DNA from: Ichthyophis bannanicus
Taxonomy: Eukaryota > Chordata > Amphibia > Gymnophiona > Ichthyophiidae
Reading direction: 5' to 3'
Assembly (NCBI GenBank): GCA_033557465.1
Contig: CM066034.1
Coordinates: 417,486,159-417,550,158 of the forward strand
DNA: 64,000 bases
The notes under the pieces were generated by a model. That model was given only the letters and a program-made list of their open reading frames with translations, did no database searches and had not been told where the DNA came from. Position 1 is the stretch's first letter. Each line of letters opens with the position of its first letter. The translations under genes were made by a program, and so were the position numbers. Positions 50,020-61,760 of this stretch are shown one piece after another.

Positions 50020-50688
50020 TTAGTTATGATGTTTTTCAGTTCTTTTATGTTTGGGATGTGAAAGGTTCCTCCATTGGTGTGTGTTTGTTTGTGAGGAACA
50101 TGCTTCTGGTGTCAGTGATAGTTTTTGGTTGAAGATGGACTTAAATTTTAGTTCTAAGAAGCTTGCCATAACTTGCAGATCAATTAGTTGCTTGTTATGC
50201 TCCTCTGGTTTTTCTTTGGTTAAGGTCTGTTCTATGTTGAACAGCTCTTGTGGTTTATTCAGTGAACCCATGATTAGGTTTGTATGGTGTTCTCTCTTGC
50301 AAGCATTTATTCGGATCTGGTATTCTTGTATCTTTGCTGTATAGTTGTTCCGATCTTCAGCATTTTTCGTTCTTTTCCATCTTTGCTCTATTTTCTTTAG
50401 TGATCTTTTCAATTCGCTGAGCTCTTTAGAGTACCATGTGGCAATATTCTTTATGTTGTTGTTGTGCGGTTCCTTGTGTGTAGTGATGGCTGCTTTATGC
50501 ATTGTAGTGTTCCAGTTCTTTATTATCTCTTCTAAGTCTGTTACATTTCTGTCAAGCTTAGGTATGACTTGTTGTTTGAATACCTCTTTGTTAAACTGTT
50601 TGAATCTTCTTTGTATCCTTGATGTTTCTATTATTTTTTTATGTTGGGAATGGTTACTGTGGGGGTTATGATATGATGATCTGACCAT
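50020..50688 (-). pseudogene. L2-like ORF2 linker between endonuclease and RT
   Basis: A 222-codon minus-strand frame, lysine and glutamine rich, containing WYSKELSELKRSLKKIEQRW and YQIRINACKREHHTNLI. Such a helical linker (WYxxEL...K...WR...Y...L..AK...) is usual in L2/CR1-type ORF2. It leads into the RT after a frameshift near 50020. Confidence 0.72.
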
Positions 50689-51000
50689 GGAACAGGTATT
50701 ACAGTTGGAGGACGTGTGAGCTTTTTTTCTAGAAGTGTGTTTGGGATTAAAATGAGATCCAGGATTCCTCCTTTATTATGGGTTGGAGTGTCCATTATCT
50801 GTGTGTAATGTAGGTCCTCTATGGCTTGTATGAATGTCTGACCATTTCTCGTAGATGTTGATGGCATTTTGAGGTCTCCTAGGATTATGATTCTCCGAGG
50901 ATTAGGTTTCTGCAGGTTTGAGTTGGTGCATTTATCTTCTAGGATGAATCTTTGGTGCCTGGTGCTCAGTATATAAGGCAGAGTGATACAGTGTGTCACC
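50631..51000 (-). pseudogene. L2-like endonuclease, C-terminal part
   Basis: The minus-strand frame has RRIIILGDLKMPSTS where GDFN is expected. It continues with THNKGGILDLILIPN and PVPWSDHHIITPTV; SDHH carries the catalytic His. The N-terminal half lies beyond the inserted block at 54626-55000. Confidence 0.75.
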
Positions 51001-52789
51001 CCTCGCCAGTCCACCCCAGTATGGAGGCAGTAGGAGAGGGGGCACAGTTAAAGTCACTCTGTTAATGCTGTTATCTGGATATGCTTGTGTAGTTGTAGCC
51101 CAGTGATGACAGCCAAAGTAGGTTAAGGGTAAACAATATTTTTATTGTTTGCACAGGGTTTCTTCCCCCAAGAACAGAGGTTAAATGATAACATAAGCAT
51201 AACAGAAAAAGTCATGGATAACAGCTCTCCTGATACTTCTCAGGGCATACTAAGCATCAGCTTCTCTTACTTCTTTTAATATTCCAAAAACATCAATCTT
51301 CTTCATAACAGCAATACTTTTCCAACATAAGCTTTCAATAAATAAACTTTCAATGTTGTGGTTTTTCTTGTCCACGTGTGCTTAAGATAATTCCTCCTAG
51401 CCTCTAAGGATAACAGATGCTTCTTCCATAAGCCTGATCGTTCTTCTCTGCAAACGTCTCCCAGAAGGATTCTAGGTGCTCTTGAAGCTATCCCTTAGAG
51501 CTAGGTATTTAACTTGTGTTGGCAGTGAGACAAAACTCCTGTCTGCATCCAATCTCCAAAGTTAAACTTTTACAACAGCCTTAAAATATGGAATATGTTT
51601 AAGCTGTACTTTACACGTCCCTTTGACAGATACCACATTCCATTTCTGAACAGCTACTATAAGACAATGGATTATCTGTCTGCATTGGTTCACCTTCACT
51701 ATCTTGAGCTTCCTGGTTATGAGCCTCACTCGAGTCTAGTGATCTCAGGTGCTTGAGGAGGGTTTGTAACTGCTTCTCTCCCCTCTCTTTACGTATCCGG
51801 GGCTCTTGCAGGGATACCTGTTTATTAAGGTTCTTGAGGAGCTGAGAGTAAGGATTTCTCTCTCCCTTGTGTTGCCCCGGTCTTACTCTCTGGTGAGGAG
51901 GTATGTATCTCTTCAGAGAATGTTTTACAGGCTTTTTTAATATCTCCTGGTCATCAGAGTCTGTATCTAGGTTTGTGTCCCGGTGCTGCCAATTAGCAAC
52001 GTGCTGAGGTGCAGCTGTGCTAGACTCTAACCTGCAGCTTCTGACACTTTCTCTGCAGTAAGGCAACGCTTGTCTTTCATACGCTGGGAATTCCCTTCCA
52101 CCCAGTTTCTCTCTTTTCTGTCTGGTCCCAGGGAAACTATCTGGAGAATTGCTTCTGTCCCTTTCAGACAAGGATTCCAAACTTTGCTTAAAAGGTTTAC
52201 AAAAGTTTCTAACCTGCTTTGGCTTTGCTTGAGGGCTATTCCTTCCTGGCAGCACTTCCAACTGCCTTCCTCAAGACGTGGCTTTCTCTGAGCAAGGTGG
52301 CTGGCAACCGTCCAAGTACTCGGTTCCCACCTGGTTCCACTTGCTTCCAGCTCTGTCTCCTCGGGATCTCCGGTCTCTGCCTGGACCTGGTTTCTTTATC
52401 CCTCTGGGAAGAATCTCTGACTCTAAGGCTGCATCTGATCCTTCTGAGTCCCTTTCTCCTGGCTGTGCCAAAGGTAAGCCTCTGCGTTGCTTTCTTCTCA
52501 TTACTCCATCTCCTCTCCGTTCCTCCTTCTCTTCCTCCCTCTCTGAAAAACCCACTTCCTGGTTATGAGGAGTGCTTTGTCCAACCAGGCGTGAGTCCAC
52601 CCCTTTCCCTGATAGGCTAGCTCTCCCTGTCAGCCTAGAGCTAGGGTGTGGCTCCCTTTCTCGTCTCTCCTGCACTGAACCTTTGAGTGCTGAGCTTTTA
52701 ACCCTTTCTTGACCTGTATCTCTGGAAGGTTCAGAGGAAAAAGTGTGTTTAAAGCCCTTTTTCTTGTGCTCTGACAGCTCTGCCTTGTC
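50991..52789 (-). mobile_element. LTR-like or nonautonomous retroelement block, unclassified
   Basis: It interrupts the L2-like LINE. At one edge the plus strand reads TGTGTCACCCCTCG, so the minus strand would end GGGGTGACACA like an LTR. On the minus strand AATAAAAATATTGTTTACCC (around 51125-51150) could be a poly-A region. Two minus-strand frames (52675-52271 and 52261-51611) are open but show no retroviral domain. It may be one long solo LTR or a small nonautonomous element. No target duplication was found. Confidence 0.4.
51611..52261 (-). CDS. Hypothetical ORF in the LTR-like block
   Basis: A 216-codon minus-strand frame rich in Arg, Glu, Gln and Ser: KQVRNFCKPFKQSLESLSER at the start, RYIPPHQRVRPGQHKGERNP in the middle, and a C-terminus with CGICQRDV. 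I do not recognise the family. The polar, basic composition could suit a small nucleic-acid-binding protein, or it may be an accidental frame. The companion frame 52271-52675 is similarly Arg/Glu-rich and may be the same region in another frame. Confidence 0.3.
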   Translation of the reverse strand: MEVLPGRNSPQAKPKQVRNFCKPFKQSLESLSERDRSNSPDSFPGTRQKREKLGGREFPAYERQALPYCRESVRSCRLESSTAAPQHVANWQHRDTNLDTDSDDQEILKKPVKHSLKRYIPPHQRVRPGQHKGERNPYSQLLKNLNKQVSLQEPRIRKERGEKQLQTLLKHLRSLDSSEAHNQEAQDSEGEPMQTDNPLSYSSCSEMECGICQRDV

Positions 52790-53157
52790 ACAAGTGCCTT
52801 GTGAATGTATTGCATTATATAAAACCTAGAATAAAAATGGAGGTTCATTTGGATGTTAGGTAACGGACCTAACGATTTAGTCCAAATTGGTGAAGTGAAA
52901 TGACAATAAAAGACCTTGTATATATTTAAAAAAAACAAGTAAAAACTGAAAAATTGTGAGTGCATATGTATTCATCTCTTTTGCTATGAACCCCCTAAAT
53001 AAGATCTAGTCCAACCAATTTACCTCAGAAGTCACATAATTAGTTGATTAGGATCCCCTATGTGCAATCAGTGTCACATGATCGGTCACATGATGCCTGA
53101 ATAAATATACCTATTCTGAAAGGCTCCTGACTCTGCAGCACCACTAAGCAATCAACA

Positions 53158-54115
53158 TGCAGACCAAGGAGCACTCCAAACAGATCAGAGACAAGGTTGT
53201 GGAGAAGTATAGATCAGGGTTGATTTATAAAAAACAAATCCCAAATTCTGAATATCCCATGGAGCACCATTAAATCCATTGTAATAAAATAGAAAGAATA
53301 TGGCACTACTACAAACATAACAGAGAAGGGCGCCCACCAAAACTCACAGATTGGACAAGGAGGGCATTAATCAGAGATGCCACAATGACACCAAGGATAA
53401 CACTGAAGAAACTGCAAAAATCCACAGTGAAGATGGGAGTATCTGTCCGTAAGACCACTTTAAGACATACACTTTAAGCACTGGCTTTTTTCTGACCAGA
53501 AAAAAAGTCATTGCTTAAAGAAAGAAATAAGAAAACATGTTTGGAGTTTGCACAACAGCATGTGGCAAACCCCCCAAACACATGGAAGAAGGTTCTCTGG
53601 TCAGATGAGACGAAAATTGAACTTTTTGGCCATCATGGGAAACGCCATATGTGGCACAAACCTAACACTTCCCATCACCCTGAGAACACCATTCTCACAG
53701 TGTAACATGGTGGTGGCAGCATCATGCTGTGTGGATGTTTTCCATTGGCAGGAACAGGAAAACTAGTCAGGATTGAAGGAACAATGGATGGCACTAAATA
53801 CAGGACAATTCTTGAGGAAAACCTGTTTCAGTCTGCCAGAGATTTGAGAATAGGATGAAGGTCACCAACCAGCAGGATAATGACCCTAAACATACTTCTA
53901 AAACTGTTTTAAAGGGAAACATTTAAATGTCTTGGAAAGGCCTAGTCAAAGCCCAGACCTCAATCCAATTGAGAATCTGTGGTATTACTTGAAGATTGCA
54001 GTACATCAAAGAAACCCATCTAACTTGAAGGAGTTGGAGCAGTTTTGCCTCAAGGAATGGGTGAAAATCCCAATGGCTAGATGTGCTAAGACATACCCCA
54101 AGAGACTTGCAGCTG
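53158..54115 (+). pseudogene. Tc1 transposase remnant (copy 2)
   Basis: The fragments keep the DDE motif better than copy 1: WSDETKIELFG near 53600, [17 protein letters not shown] near 53870-53920 and [16 protein letters not shown] near 53950-54000 with the final acidic residue. N-terminal paired-like HTH sequence lies at 53160-53420. Frameshifts and stops (for example the TAA after LTV near 53703) break it. Confidence 0.8.
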
Positions 54116-54116
54116 T

Positions 54117-54376
54117 AATACCTCCCCCCCCTCCCACCTGTAACCTCACAACCCCATACCCATCCTATATGAATGGATAAATCTGACATATGTACCAACT
54201 GTTAATTTCAGAGATTATATACAGTTCCCCTGGTTTACATCCATGTTAATTTCCCTGTTATCTGTAAACGAAGACCAATTTATCTGGCCAATGTGTTTTA
54301 TTGTTACAATGTAAACCGCACTGATGACAAATAGCGCGGTATATAAGAAATGTTAAATAAATAAATAAATAAATTA
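54117..54376 (+). repeat. SINE or LINE tail fragment inside the Tc1 copy
   Basis: CCTCCCCCCCCTCCCACC to a GTAAACCGCACTGATGAC and AGCGCGGTATATAAGAAATG tail with an AAATAAAT repeat. The Tc1 sequence GCAGCTGTAAT before it continues as TTACAGCAAAAGCTGGTTC after it. Direction is opposite to the SINE at 5891. Confidence 0.68.
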
Positions 54377-54625
54377 CAGCAAAAGCTGGTTCTACAACAT
54401 ATCGACTCTGGGGGATGATTACATATGCACCCCCTGCTTTCAAGGGTTTTTTTTGTCTTAATTAATGTTTGTGTCACAATGAAGCATATTTTGCACCTTG
54501 AAAGTCATAGGCATGTTGGGTATATCACACAGTGCTAACCCCCAAAACTCCATTTTAATTCCAGGTTGTAATGTGACAACACAGGACAAACAAAGAGAGG
54601 ATGAATACTTTTACGATGCACTGTA

Positions 54626-55064
54626 TGTATTTATTTGATATGGTGGTGATGTTACAGCTTTCCGTGTTTTGAGTTGATAAGGTGTTGAACTTTACAGATT
54701 TCGTTGAGGCGATGAGAACTTCACCTCCCCTTTTATTTGTTCTTGGGTAGTTGTGGGTCTCGTATGTTTGTGAGGCAATTCTGGTTTATTATCACATGAT
54801 CGGTATCTGCGAACCATGTTTCCGTTATGCACATTATGTCAATCTCATGTTCCTGGATGTAGTTAGTGATGATATGGAATTTATTTCAAATGGATTGTGC
54901 ATTAATTACAGCACATTTTAGTGTGGGGAGGATATGGCAATGATTTAGTAGCTGAAGCGTGGTGTGTTGCAAGGTTAATTTTCAGTAATCTTTTGCGTTT
55001 CTTCTTTGTGAGTTAAGGTATAGGCGCTGGGAAGGATCATGCCTGGAGTATGGTTTGAAGTATT
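54626..55064 (-). pseudogene. L2-like endonuclease, N-terminal part
   Basis: On the minus strand the region reads AVINAQSI, a helix, YIQEHEIDIMCITETWFADT (the ITETW block with the catalytic Glu) and QNCLTNIRDPQLPK. This belongs with the C-terminal part at 50631-51000; Tc1 copy 2 and the LTR-like block lie between them. It is cut on the other side by a CR1 at 55065. Confidence 0.72.
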
Positions 55065-56473
55065 AACATAGTAACATAGTAACATAGTAAATGACGGCAG
55101 ATAAAGACCAGCATGGTCCATCCAGTCTGCCCAGCAATACGGCAAGAGTAGGTGCACCTGTCGCTCTGTGCAGGCCACCCCTCCCCATGTCTTTGTTTAG
55201 GGGTGGACCCACCACTCCACGTAGGACACCCCTATTTGTTTAGAAGTTAGTTAGTTCAGTTTATTTTGTTTTTATCCTGTTGTTGTAAAGGGATCCGCTG
55301 TGCCTATCCCATGCTGTTTTGAATTCCATCACCGTGTTTGCCCCCACCACTTCCTTCGGGAGAGCATTCCAAGCATCCACCATCCTTTCAGTGAAAAAAT
55401 ATTTCCTGACATTGCCTTTCAATTTTCCACCTTGCAGCTTCATGTTATGCCCTCTAGTTTTGCTGCTTCCCAGTCTTTGGAAGAGGTTTGTTTGTTCATC
55501 GTTCCTCTTTAAGTATTTAAAGGTCTGAAACATATATTTCTTATCCCTCCTCTCCTCCAAAGTGTACATATTTAGGTCTTCAAGTCTCTTCTCATATGGT
55601 TTCTTACGCAGGCTCCAAAATCATTTTGGTCGCTTTCCTCTGAACAGTTTCCAGTCTTTTTACATCTTTTGCAAGATATGGTCTCCAAAACTAAACACAG
55701 TATTCCAGGTGAGGCCTCACCAGCGACCCGTACAGTGGCATAAGTACCTCTTCCTTTCTGCTGGTAATCCCTCTTTGTATGCAGCCCAACATCCTCCTGG
55801 CTTTTGCCACCGCCTTGTCGCAATGTTTTGCCACCTTGAGATCATCAGAGATAATCACACCAAGGTCTTTCTCCTGAACCATGCACACCAACCTCTCGCC
55901 CCCTATTGCGTACATTTCCCTTGGATTTCTGCTACCTAAGTGCATGACACTGCACCTTTTTCGCATTAAATCGTAATTGCCAAGCATAAGACCATTCTTC
56001 CAGCTTTTGTAGATCTTTCCTCATGTTATCCACTCCCTCGGGGGAGTCCACTCTGTTGCAAATTTTTGTCTCATCTGCAAAAAGACAGACTTTTCCATTC
56101 AGTCCTTCAGCAATATCACTTACAAATACATTGAACAGTGCCGGGCCCAGGACCGAACCCTGGGGCACCCAGCTAATCACCTTCCTTTCATCCGAGTGAG
56201 CTCCATGTACCATCACCTTCTGTCATCTGTCAGTCAACCAATTTCTAATCCAGTTTACCATCTTGGTACCCATCCCCAAGCTACTGAGTTTATTGACAAG
56301 CCTCCTATGAGGAACAGTATCAAAGGCTTTGCTGAAATCCAGGTAGATGACATCCATCACATGCCCCTGATCTAGTTCCTTGATCACCCAGTCAAAGAAC
56401 TCAATCAGATTTGTTTGGCAACACTGTCCTTCAGTAAAACCATGTTGCCTCGGATCTTGCAACCTGTTGATAT
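55065..56473 (-). mobile_element. CR1-like LINE, 5'-truncated, with target duplication GTATT
   Basis: On the minus strand it ends in three TACTATGTTAC-like repeats after GACGGCAG. GTATT at 55060-55064 and 56474-56478 flanks it. It holds the RT from HGFTEGQ to the C-terminus and splits the L2-like LINE. Parts: 56621-56223, 56216-55932, 55987-55691 and 55569-55261 in shifting frames. Confidence 0.85.
55261..56473 (-). pseudogene. CR1 reverse transcriptase remnant (third copy)
   Basis: Minus-strand blocks in order: [60 protein letters not shown] and VCLFADETKICNRV, where FADE replaces [37 protein letters not shown] and KYFFTERMVDAWNALPKEVV follow. Several frameshifts and a stop after LTDR. Confidence 0.82.
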
Positions 56474-57190
56474 GTATTGATATGTTGCTTGCTATTTCAC
56501 TTTTTGAGCTGTCTGTTGCGTTTGTTTTAAGTGCTTGGAGGAGGAATATTAGGCAGGCGAATATGAGGGCAGGCTTTCTTGGATCCATGGTGTGTGTTTT
56601 ATGCTTGGAGTCTGTGGGCATTGTAGGAAGCCTCTGCTATGGCTTGCTATGTCTGTGTATCTAAAGATGCTTTTGAGGCAGCTTTGTATATGAGCAGAGT
56701 CCTCTCCTGTGGGCTTGAAGTGATACCTTTTACAGTTCCAGTTTTCTTAATAGGGAGCAGGGGGGAGGTGCTGGTTGCTGCAGGCTTATCTTGTCTTGGT
56801 GAGTAGTTGCAGGTTTAATAGGGCTTGAGGTGAATTCTACTCTGTGCCACACTCAAGGGCCACGCCTAAGGGCCCTCTGGCAAGGTCCTCAGGTGTAGTC
56901 CCGCCAGGTGTGGGCACACCTGATGGTGCTTTTAAATTCAAGGAGCTGCTTCTGGGCCCTGATGGGCCTTGTGCTGGTGGAACAGGAAGGAGTTTGTCCT
57001 ACCGGTCGCCTGCCCAATGCCGACTGGGGCTCCGATGGTGGTGGGGGAGCTGTTCTTTGGAAAGGCAGGGGGTTATTAAGAGGAAACGGGGAGGGAGTGG
57101 GAAATGGGAAAGATGCTTATGCAGTCTTGGTGACTGATTTGTTCACAGTGCTCATAGAAATTCAGCTGTGTGGCCTCGATAGCGCCTGAT
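56474..57190 (-). pseudogene. L2-like LINE 5' region with signal-like ORF start
   Basis: The minus-strand frame starting near 56621 (or MDPRKPAL at 56588) has a hydrophobic segment ALIFACLIFLLQALKTNA, then SSKSEIASNISI, and is cut by the CR1. Read past the CR1 it continues into the endonuclease at 55064. Upstream to about 57190 is GC-rich leader with no gene seen. Confidence 0.5.
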
Positions 57191-57202
57191 GCACCTGCGA
57201 TA

Positions 57203-57609
57203 CAGTTGTGGTCAACGTTATGGGCACCCTTGCAGTTCAAACCCTTACTGTACAATATCGCCTAAAAAAAAAGTGGCCAGTGAAATGGCTTTGGACTACA
57301 TATGCACACATATTTGACATATAAAAAAATCAAATAAAACGAGACCAACTAAAAAAATGAAATAGTATATGATTATTGGCACCCCTATAAACATTTGACT
57401 CAGTTTGAACAGAAAATCCACATTCCCATTGCCATAAAATTAGACACTTCCTGGGATCATCAGTACTCACATGACTTGAATAAACCAATGAATGATGGCT
57501 CTAATATTTAAAATTGCCACGTTCACTCCCTGTTTCATTTTCACAATGGTTTATGCAAGAGAACTGCCCGAGACCGTCAGAAAAGCCATTATTATCAAAC
57601 TTCAATGAG
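57203..57609 (+). mobile_element. Tc1-type DNA transposon, 5' fragment of another family
   Basis: After TA at 57201-57202 it starts CAGTTGTGGTCAACGTTATG and has a GGCACCC terminal-type motif. Near 57545-57605 an AMVYARELPETVRKAIIIKL-like frame matches the start of a Tc1 transposase. The rest is missing. Confidence 0.7.
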
Positions 57610-58127
57610 TGTACAAGATGTGGGCCTGGTATCCCCACAAAAAGTTCCCAAATATTACCAATTACCAAATAAATTGCTCAGACAACAGTTGCTCAGCTAC
57701 AAAAGCTCTTTATTCAGTATACCAAAGCAAAGCAAATTGCAAATGCAGATAGCAAGCATCTGTCTGAAAAAGTGGCAGGCAACCTTCCCTCCGTACTGGA
57801 GTTGGAGAGCAAGTTGCCCCCGAGGCTCTACAATTGCTCTCTTATATACCTCTCTGTCCCAAAGTTCCAGAAAGTTCTGCATAAATTCTTATGTCATCTG
57901 CAGCTTTCTGCAAATTTCTCTCCTGGGACCCTCCCATTTATATCAGGTCTCACAGCTGCTGTTTTTCAGGGTCTGCTTCCACAGCCCACTGCCTCCTTCC
58001 TGTGCTCTGTACATGTTTTCCATTTCTTGACACAATTTATAATCTTCAAGGCTGAAAGTATGTGTGTTAAAGTTCTTTGTTTCCAGCTTGGTCTGTATTT
58101 TCTCTTGCTAGGCCCAAATCCTGCACA
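57610..58127 (-). repeat. LTR of an unplaced retroelement
   Basis: On the minus strand TGTGCAGGAT...CTTGTACA ends, TATATAAG at plus 57841-57848, AATAAA at plus 57709-57714 and a GCAACTTGCTCTCCAACTCC R-like segment between them. It differs from LTR types A and B. No partner LTR or target duplication is visible. Confidence 0.65.
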
Positions 58128-58230
58128 CTCCTATTTTTTGGTTTTTGCCCTTCGTGGCTGGCGTTCAAGCCCTTTTTTACTTTTTCCCTGGAAGGCCGGT
58201 TCTTTGACCTCGCGGGGACTCTTTTTTCCA

Positions 58231-60172
58231 TGATGGCTTCCATTGGTTTCAAAAAGTGTGATCGGTGCAAGAAACTAATGTCTCTCACCGACACACACGA
58301 CTGCTGCCTTCGGTTGCCTGGGTCCTGACCACGATACTAAGATCTGTGGACCATGTGGAAAGATGTCTTCCAAGGCGCTTCGAAGTCGTCAGCACCAAAA
58401 GGAAAGGCTTTTCTCCGACTCGGCCTCTGGCCGGGCCAGGACCTCGTCTGAGACCTCAACATCTCGGGAATCGGTTCCCGAGCACCGTTGGGGCTCCTCG
58501 GACAGGGGGTCCCCCGACCAGGAACGAAAGAGGAAGAAGCGGCTCACGAAGGCATCGTCGGAAGAGGTCCCTGGTTCCTCGAGAGCTAGGTCTCAGACCC
58601 CCGACCACCACCCCGGGCCCGTGGGAACAGGAGAAGCCTCCAAAAGTACCTCGTGTGGAGCCGGAGTCTGCTGGACACGTAAGTCCTGTAGTCCTCATGG
58701 ACTCTCCTCCCAGAGAGCCGACGTCGGGCCCGGCACCACCGGGGCCCGAGTCGGTGGCTGCTGAGTTTCCTGAGCTGGGTCTCAGGCTCACAGCCTTGGA
58801 GTGCAGATTGTCTGCCTTCATGGAACAGCAGCGGGCACTGATGGCCAGCCTGTCTGGCGCATCTGCCCCGAACACCGGGACATCGGCATCAAAGTCGACC
58901 CCGAAGACCGAGCTGATACTCGAGACCATGAACGCTCGAGGTGGACCTCGGTCGCGGTCTCCCTCGACCTCCCATTCAGGATCCGAGTGCATCGACGCCG
59001 ATGCCTTCGGCGTCAGGATGGGTGCTCACAGGCCCTGCGTGGTCAGACCCTGATTCCTCATCCGACGAGTCCGACTGGGAGACGGAGGACGAGGAGTCCC
59101 CCGACACCTTCAGGACTCGGTGCGTCCCGTCAGACTCACCGCAGTCTGAGCACCGGAGTAGATTCCCTCCGGAGGATACCCAGTTCTTGGAGTTCGTCCG
59201 GGATATGACCACTGCGTTGGCTATCTCTGCGGACCCCGAGGAGGAGCCTCAAGCTGAGGAGCTCGAGGCCCTACAGCATGACTCTCCTCCGAAGGAGGCC
59301 TTTACTGTTCCGGTTCCTCCGATCCTGGAACGGCTCCTCTTCCAGATGTGGGAGGCACCGGACTCGGCGCCGGTTCTAAGCAAGCGGGTCAATTCTATCT
59401 ATTGACTCCGGAAGAGCCCTGGCTTTCAGAAGGCGCAGCTGCCCACACCATTCCATGGTGGTGGAATCGACCATGCATCGCCTGAAAGGTCAGAAGATGC
59501 ACTCCGCAGTGCCCCCCTGGCAGGGAGGCCCGGAACCTGGATGATTTTGGTAGAATAGAAAGTGCATGCAGGGCTCGATGCTTGCTTGCCGTGTCCAGTC
59601 TTACCAGCTGTACATTGGCATGTACTTGCGGGACCTGGCCAAGGAGCTGGCCGGGTTCTATGCTGGTCTCTCGGGGAACCCTTGCAGAGTTTCAAGTCCT
59701 TGTCCTCGGGGATCCGGGAATGCTCCAAGTTTATGTCCTGCGCTGACTACGATGGCTTCAAGGCTTCGGCCCGTGTTGCGGCAGCCGGCATCGCGGCTCG
59801 ACGCCAGGCATGGCTGCAGTCATCGGACCTCGAGCCATGGGTTCAGGACAAGATGCTCGATGTCCCTTGCCGAGGGGTGAGAACCTTTTTGGCAAGCCCA
59901 TGACCAAGAAGGCCGCACAACTTGAAACCGAGCACCTCACGAGGACAAGGCTGTCTAGAAAGACTTCTGACCCTTCTCACAAAAAGAAGGGCTCGGGTAA
60001 AAATCCCTTTTACCCGAGGAAGGGCACTGCCTATAAACAGAACCCACAGTACCAGGCCTCCCTAGCTCCCCCTCAGGGTCAGCAGGCCAAGGGGCAGGGT
60101 AAAGGGCCCCGTAGGCAGAGGACTCGCAAGCCTCCGGCCCCTGCTCCCAGTCAGCAGGGTGGGGGTTTATGA
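58231..60172 (+). pseudogene. DIRS-C gag-like remnant
   Basis: It begins MMASIGFKKCDRCKKLMSLT with the cysteine-histidine cluster; a one-base insertion near 58315 breaks the frame. The same conserved blocks as DIRS-B occur in pieces. The codon that is TGA at 39829 in DIRS-B is CGA here (near 58525). Confidence 0.75.
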
Positions 60173-60179
60173 CTCCTTA

Positions 60180-61760
60180 GGCATAGCCTCTCGTCCCTGC
60201 TCTCCCAACTCTGCACAGGAGGTTGCCTCGCCCTGTTTGCCCACAAGTGGCCACTCATCACTGGAGACAGTTGGGTGCTAAGCATAGTCCACAAGGGCTA
60301 TCTGCTGCACTTCCAACAGCTGTCTCATCCATACTTTCCAGGGGAGCCTCCAAGGCCTCCCCTGCACACAGATCTTCTCCTTCAGGAGCTCCAAGGTCTG
60401 TTGGTGGACGGGCAGTGGAGCCTGTGCCTCCCCACCTACAAGGTCAAGGGTTCTACTCCAGGTATTTCCTTGTACCCAAAAGAAACGGTAGCATTCGGCC
60501 TATTCTAGACCTCAGAAATCTCAACAAATTCCTAGAGAAAGAAAAAGTTTAAGATGCTTACTCTTAGAAACACTTCTGCCCTACCTCCAGCAGGGAGATT
60601 GGCTATGCTCCTTAGATCTAAAGGATGCGTACACTCACATCCTCATTCATCCAGAACCACAGAAAGTACCTCAGGTTCATTGTGGGAGGAAACCATTATC
60701 AGTACAGAATACTGCCTTTTGGCCTCACCTCCGCTCCCAGGGTCTTTACCAAATGCCTGGCAGTGGCGGCGGCCTACTGAGAAATCAGGGAATCTTGTCT
60801 TCCCCTATCTGGTCGACTGGCTCATCAGGGGTCAGATGTGCCAGGAGGCCAGACAAGCCACCCTCAGAAACTATTGCTCTTCTTCAAAACCTGGGGTTTG
60901 TAATAATTTCGCAAAGTCCACTTTGCTCCCCTCCCAGAACTTGGAGTTCATAGGGCCAAGGTTGGACTCTCTGCTGGCAAAGGCGTCTTGCCAGAAGACA
61001 GAGCCCAAAGACTCATAAACTTAGCGAACCTGTTTCTCAGCAGTTAACTGATATCCGCCAGAATCTGCCTGAGGTTTCTAGGACACATGGCTTCTAAATT
61101 ACATGTGACCCCCAATGCCAGGATCCATATGATTCTTGCACAGTGGTGCCTTCGGACTCAGTGGTCACAGACCACAGGCAGCCTCAGAGACAGGATAAGG
61201 GTGTCCAGACAATTTCTGAACTCCCTCCGCTGGTGGCTGCACCCAACCAATCTACTGCAAGGGGTTGCCCTTTCAGATTCCTGAGTTCACAGTGGTGTTG
61301 ACCACGGATTGCCTCCCTGCAGGGCTGGGGAGTAATTGTCTAGGCAAGTGCACCCAGGGCCTGTGGTCTCCCTGTGAGGCAGCCACAGCAAATCAATCTT
61401 CTGGAACTCAGAGCTATTCGGTTAGCCCTCAAGACTTTCTCTCTAACCCTGGCTCATCAGTCTGTCCTAGTTCAAAACAGACAACCAGGTAGCCATGTTT
61501 TATGTGAACAAGTTAGGGCGGGAACTGGGTCCAGGCTCCTGTGTCAGGAAGCACAGGACCTTTGCTTGTTTGCTCTAAGGCACAACATGCTCCTCAAGGC
61601 TGTGTATCTACCTGGCCAGGAGAACTACCTGGCCGGACAGGTTGAGCAGGATTCTGCAGCTCCACGAGTGACAGCTCCATCCTTTGGTGGTTCAGAAGAT
61701 TTTCCTGAAATGAGGACTTCCATCCATTGATCTGTTTGCCAGTCCACTGAACAAACAGCT
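60180..61760 (+). pseudogene. DIRS-C reverse transcriptase and RNase H remnant
   Basis: Frames jump at single-base indels. Recognisable pieces are PKRNGSIRPILDLRNLNKFL, LVFPYLVDWLIRGQ (palm YLVD at 60806-60817) and INLLELRAIRLALKTFS. The T run that shifts DIRS-B is interrupted here, so LFALRHNMLLKAVYLPGQEN stays in frame. Confidence 0.75.

Larger units (their letters stand above)
48265..50990 (-). mobile_element. L2-like LINE, 3' part
   Basis: The 3' tail at 48265-48350 (ATTTATTTATTTAAAATG then CTATACCACCTTATCTTG and AAAGCAGTTTATAGTAAAC) is followed leftward in its own orientation by RT (48958-49808), a linker with KRSLKKIEQRWKR-type residues (50020-50688) and the endonuclease C-terminus (50631-51000). 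The 5' parts appear at 54626-55064 and 56474-57190, separated by later insertions. Confidence 0.78.
52790..54623 (+). mobile_element. Tc1-type DNA transposon, copy 2
   Basis: Same family as 19432-23630. The right end reads ATGAATACTTTTACGATGCA then CTG with TA at 54624-54625. The left end is shortened (AGTGCCTTGTGAATGTATT), lacking about 35 bp of the terminal repeat. A tail fragment is inserted at about 54117-54376. Confidence 0.83.
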
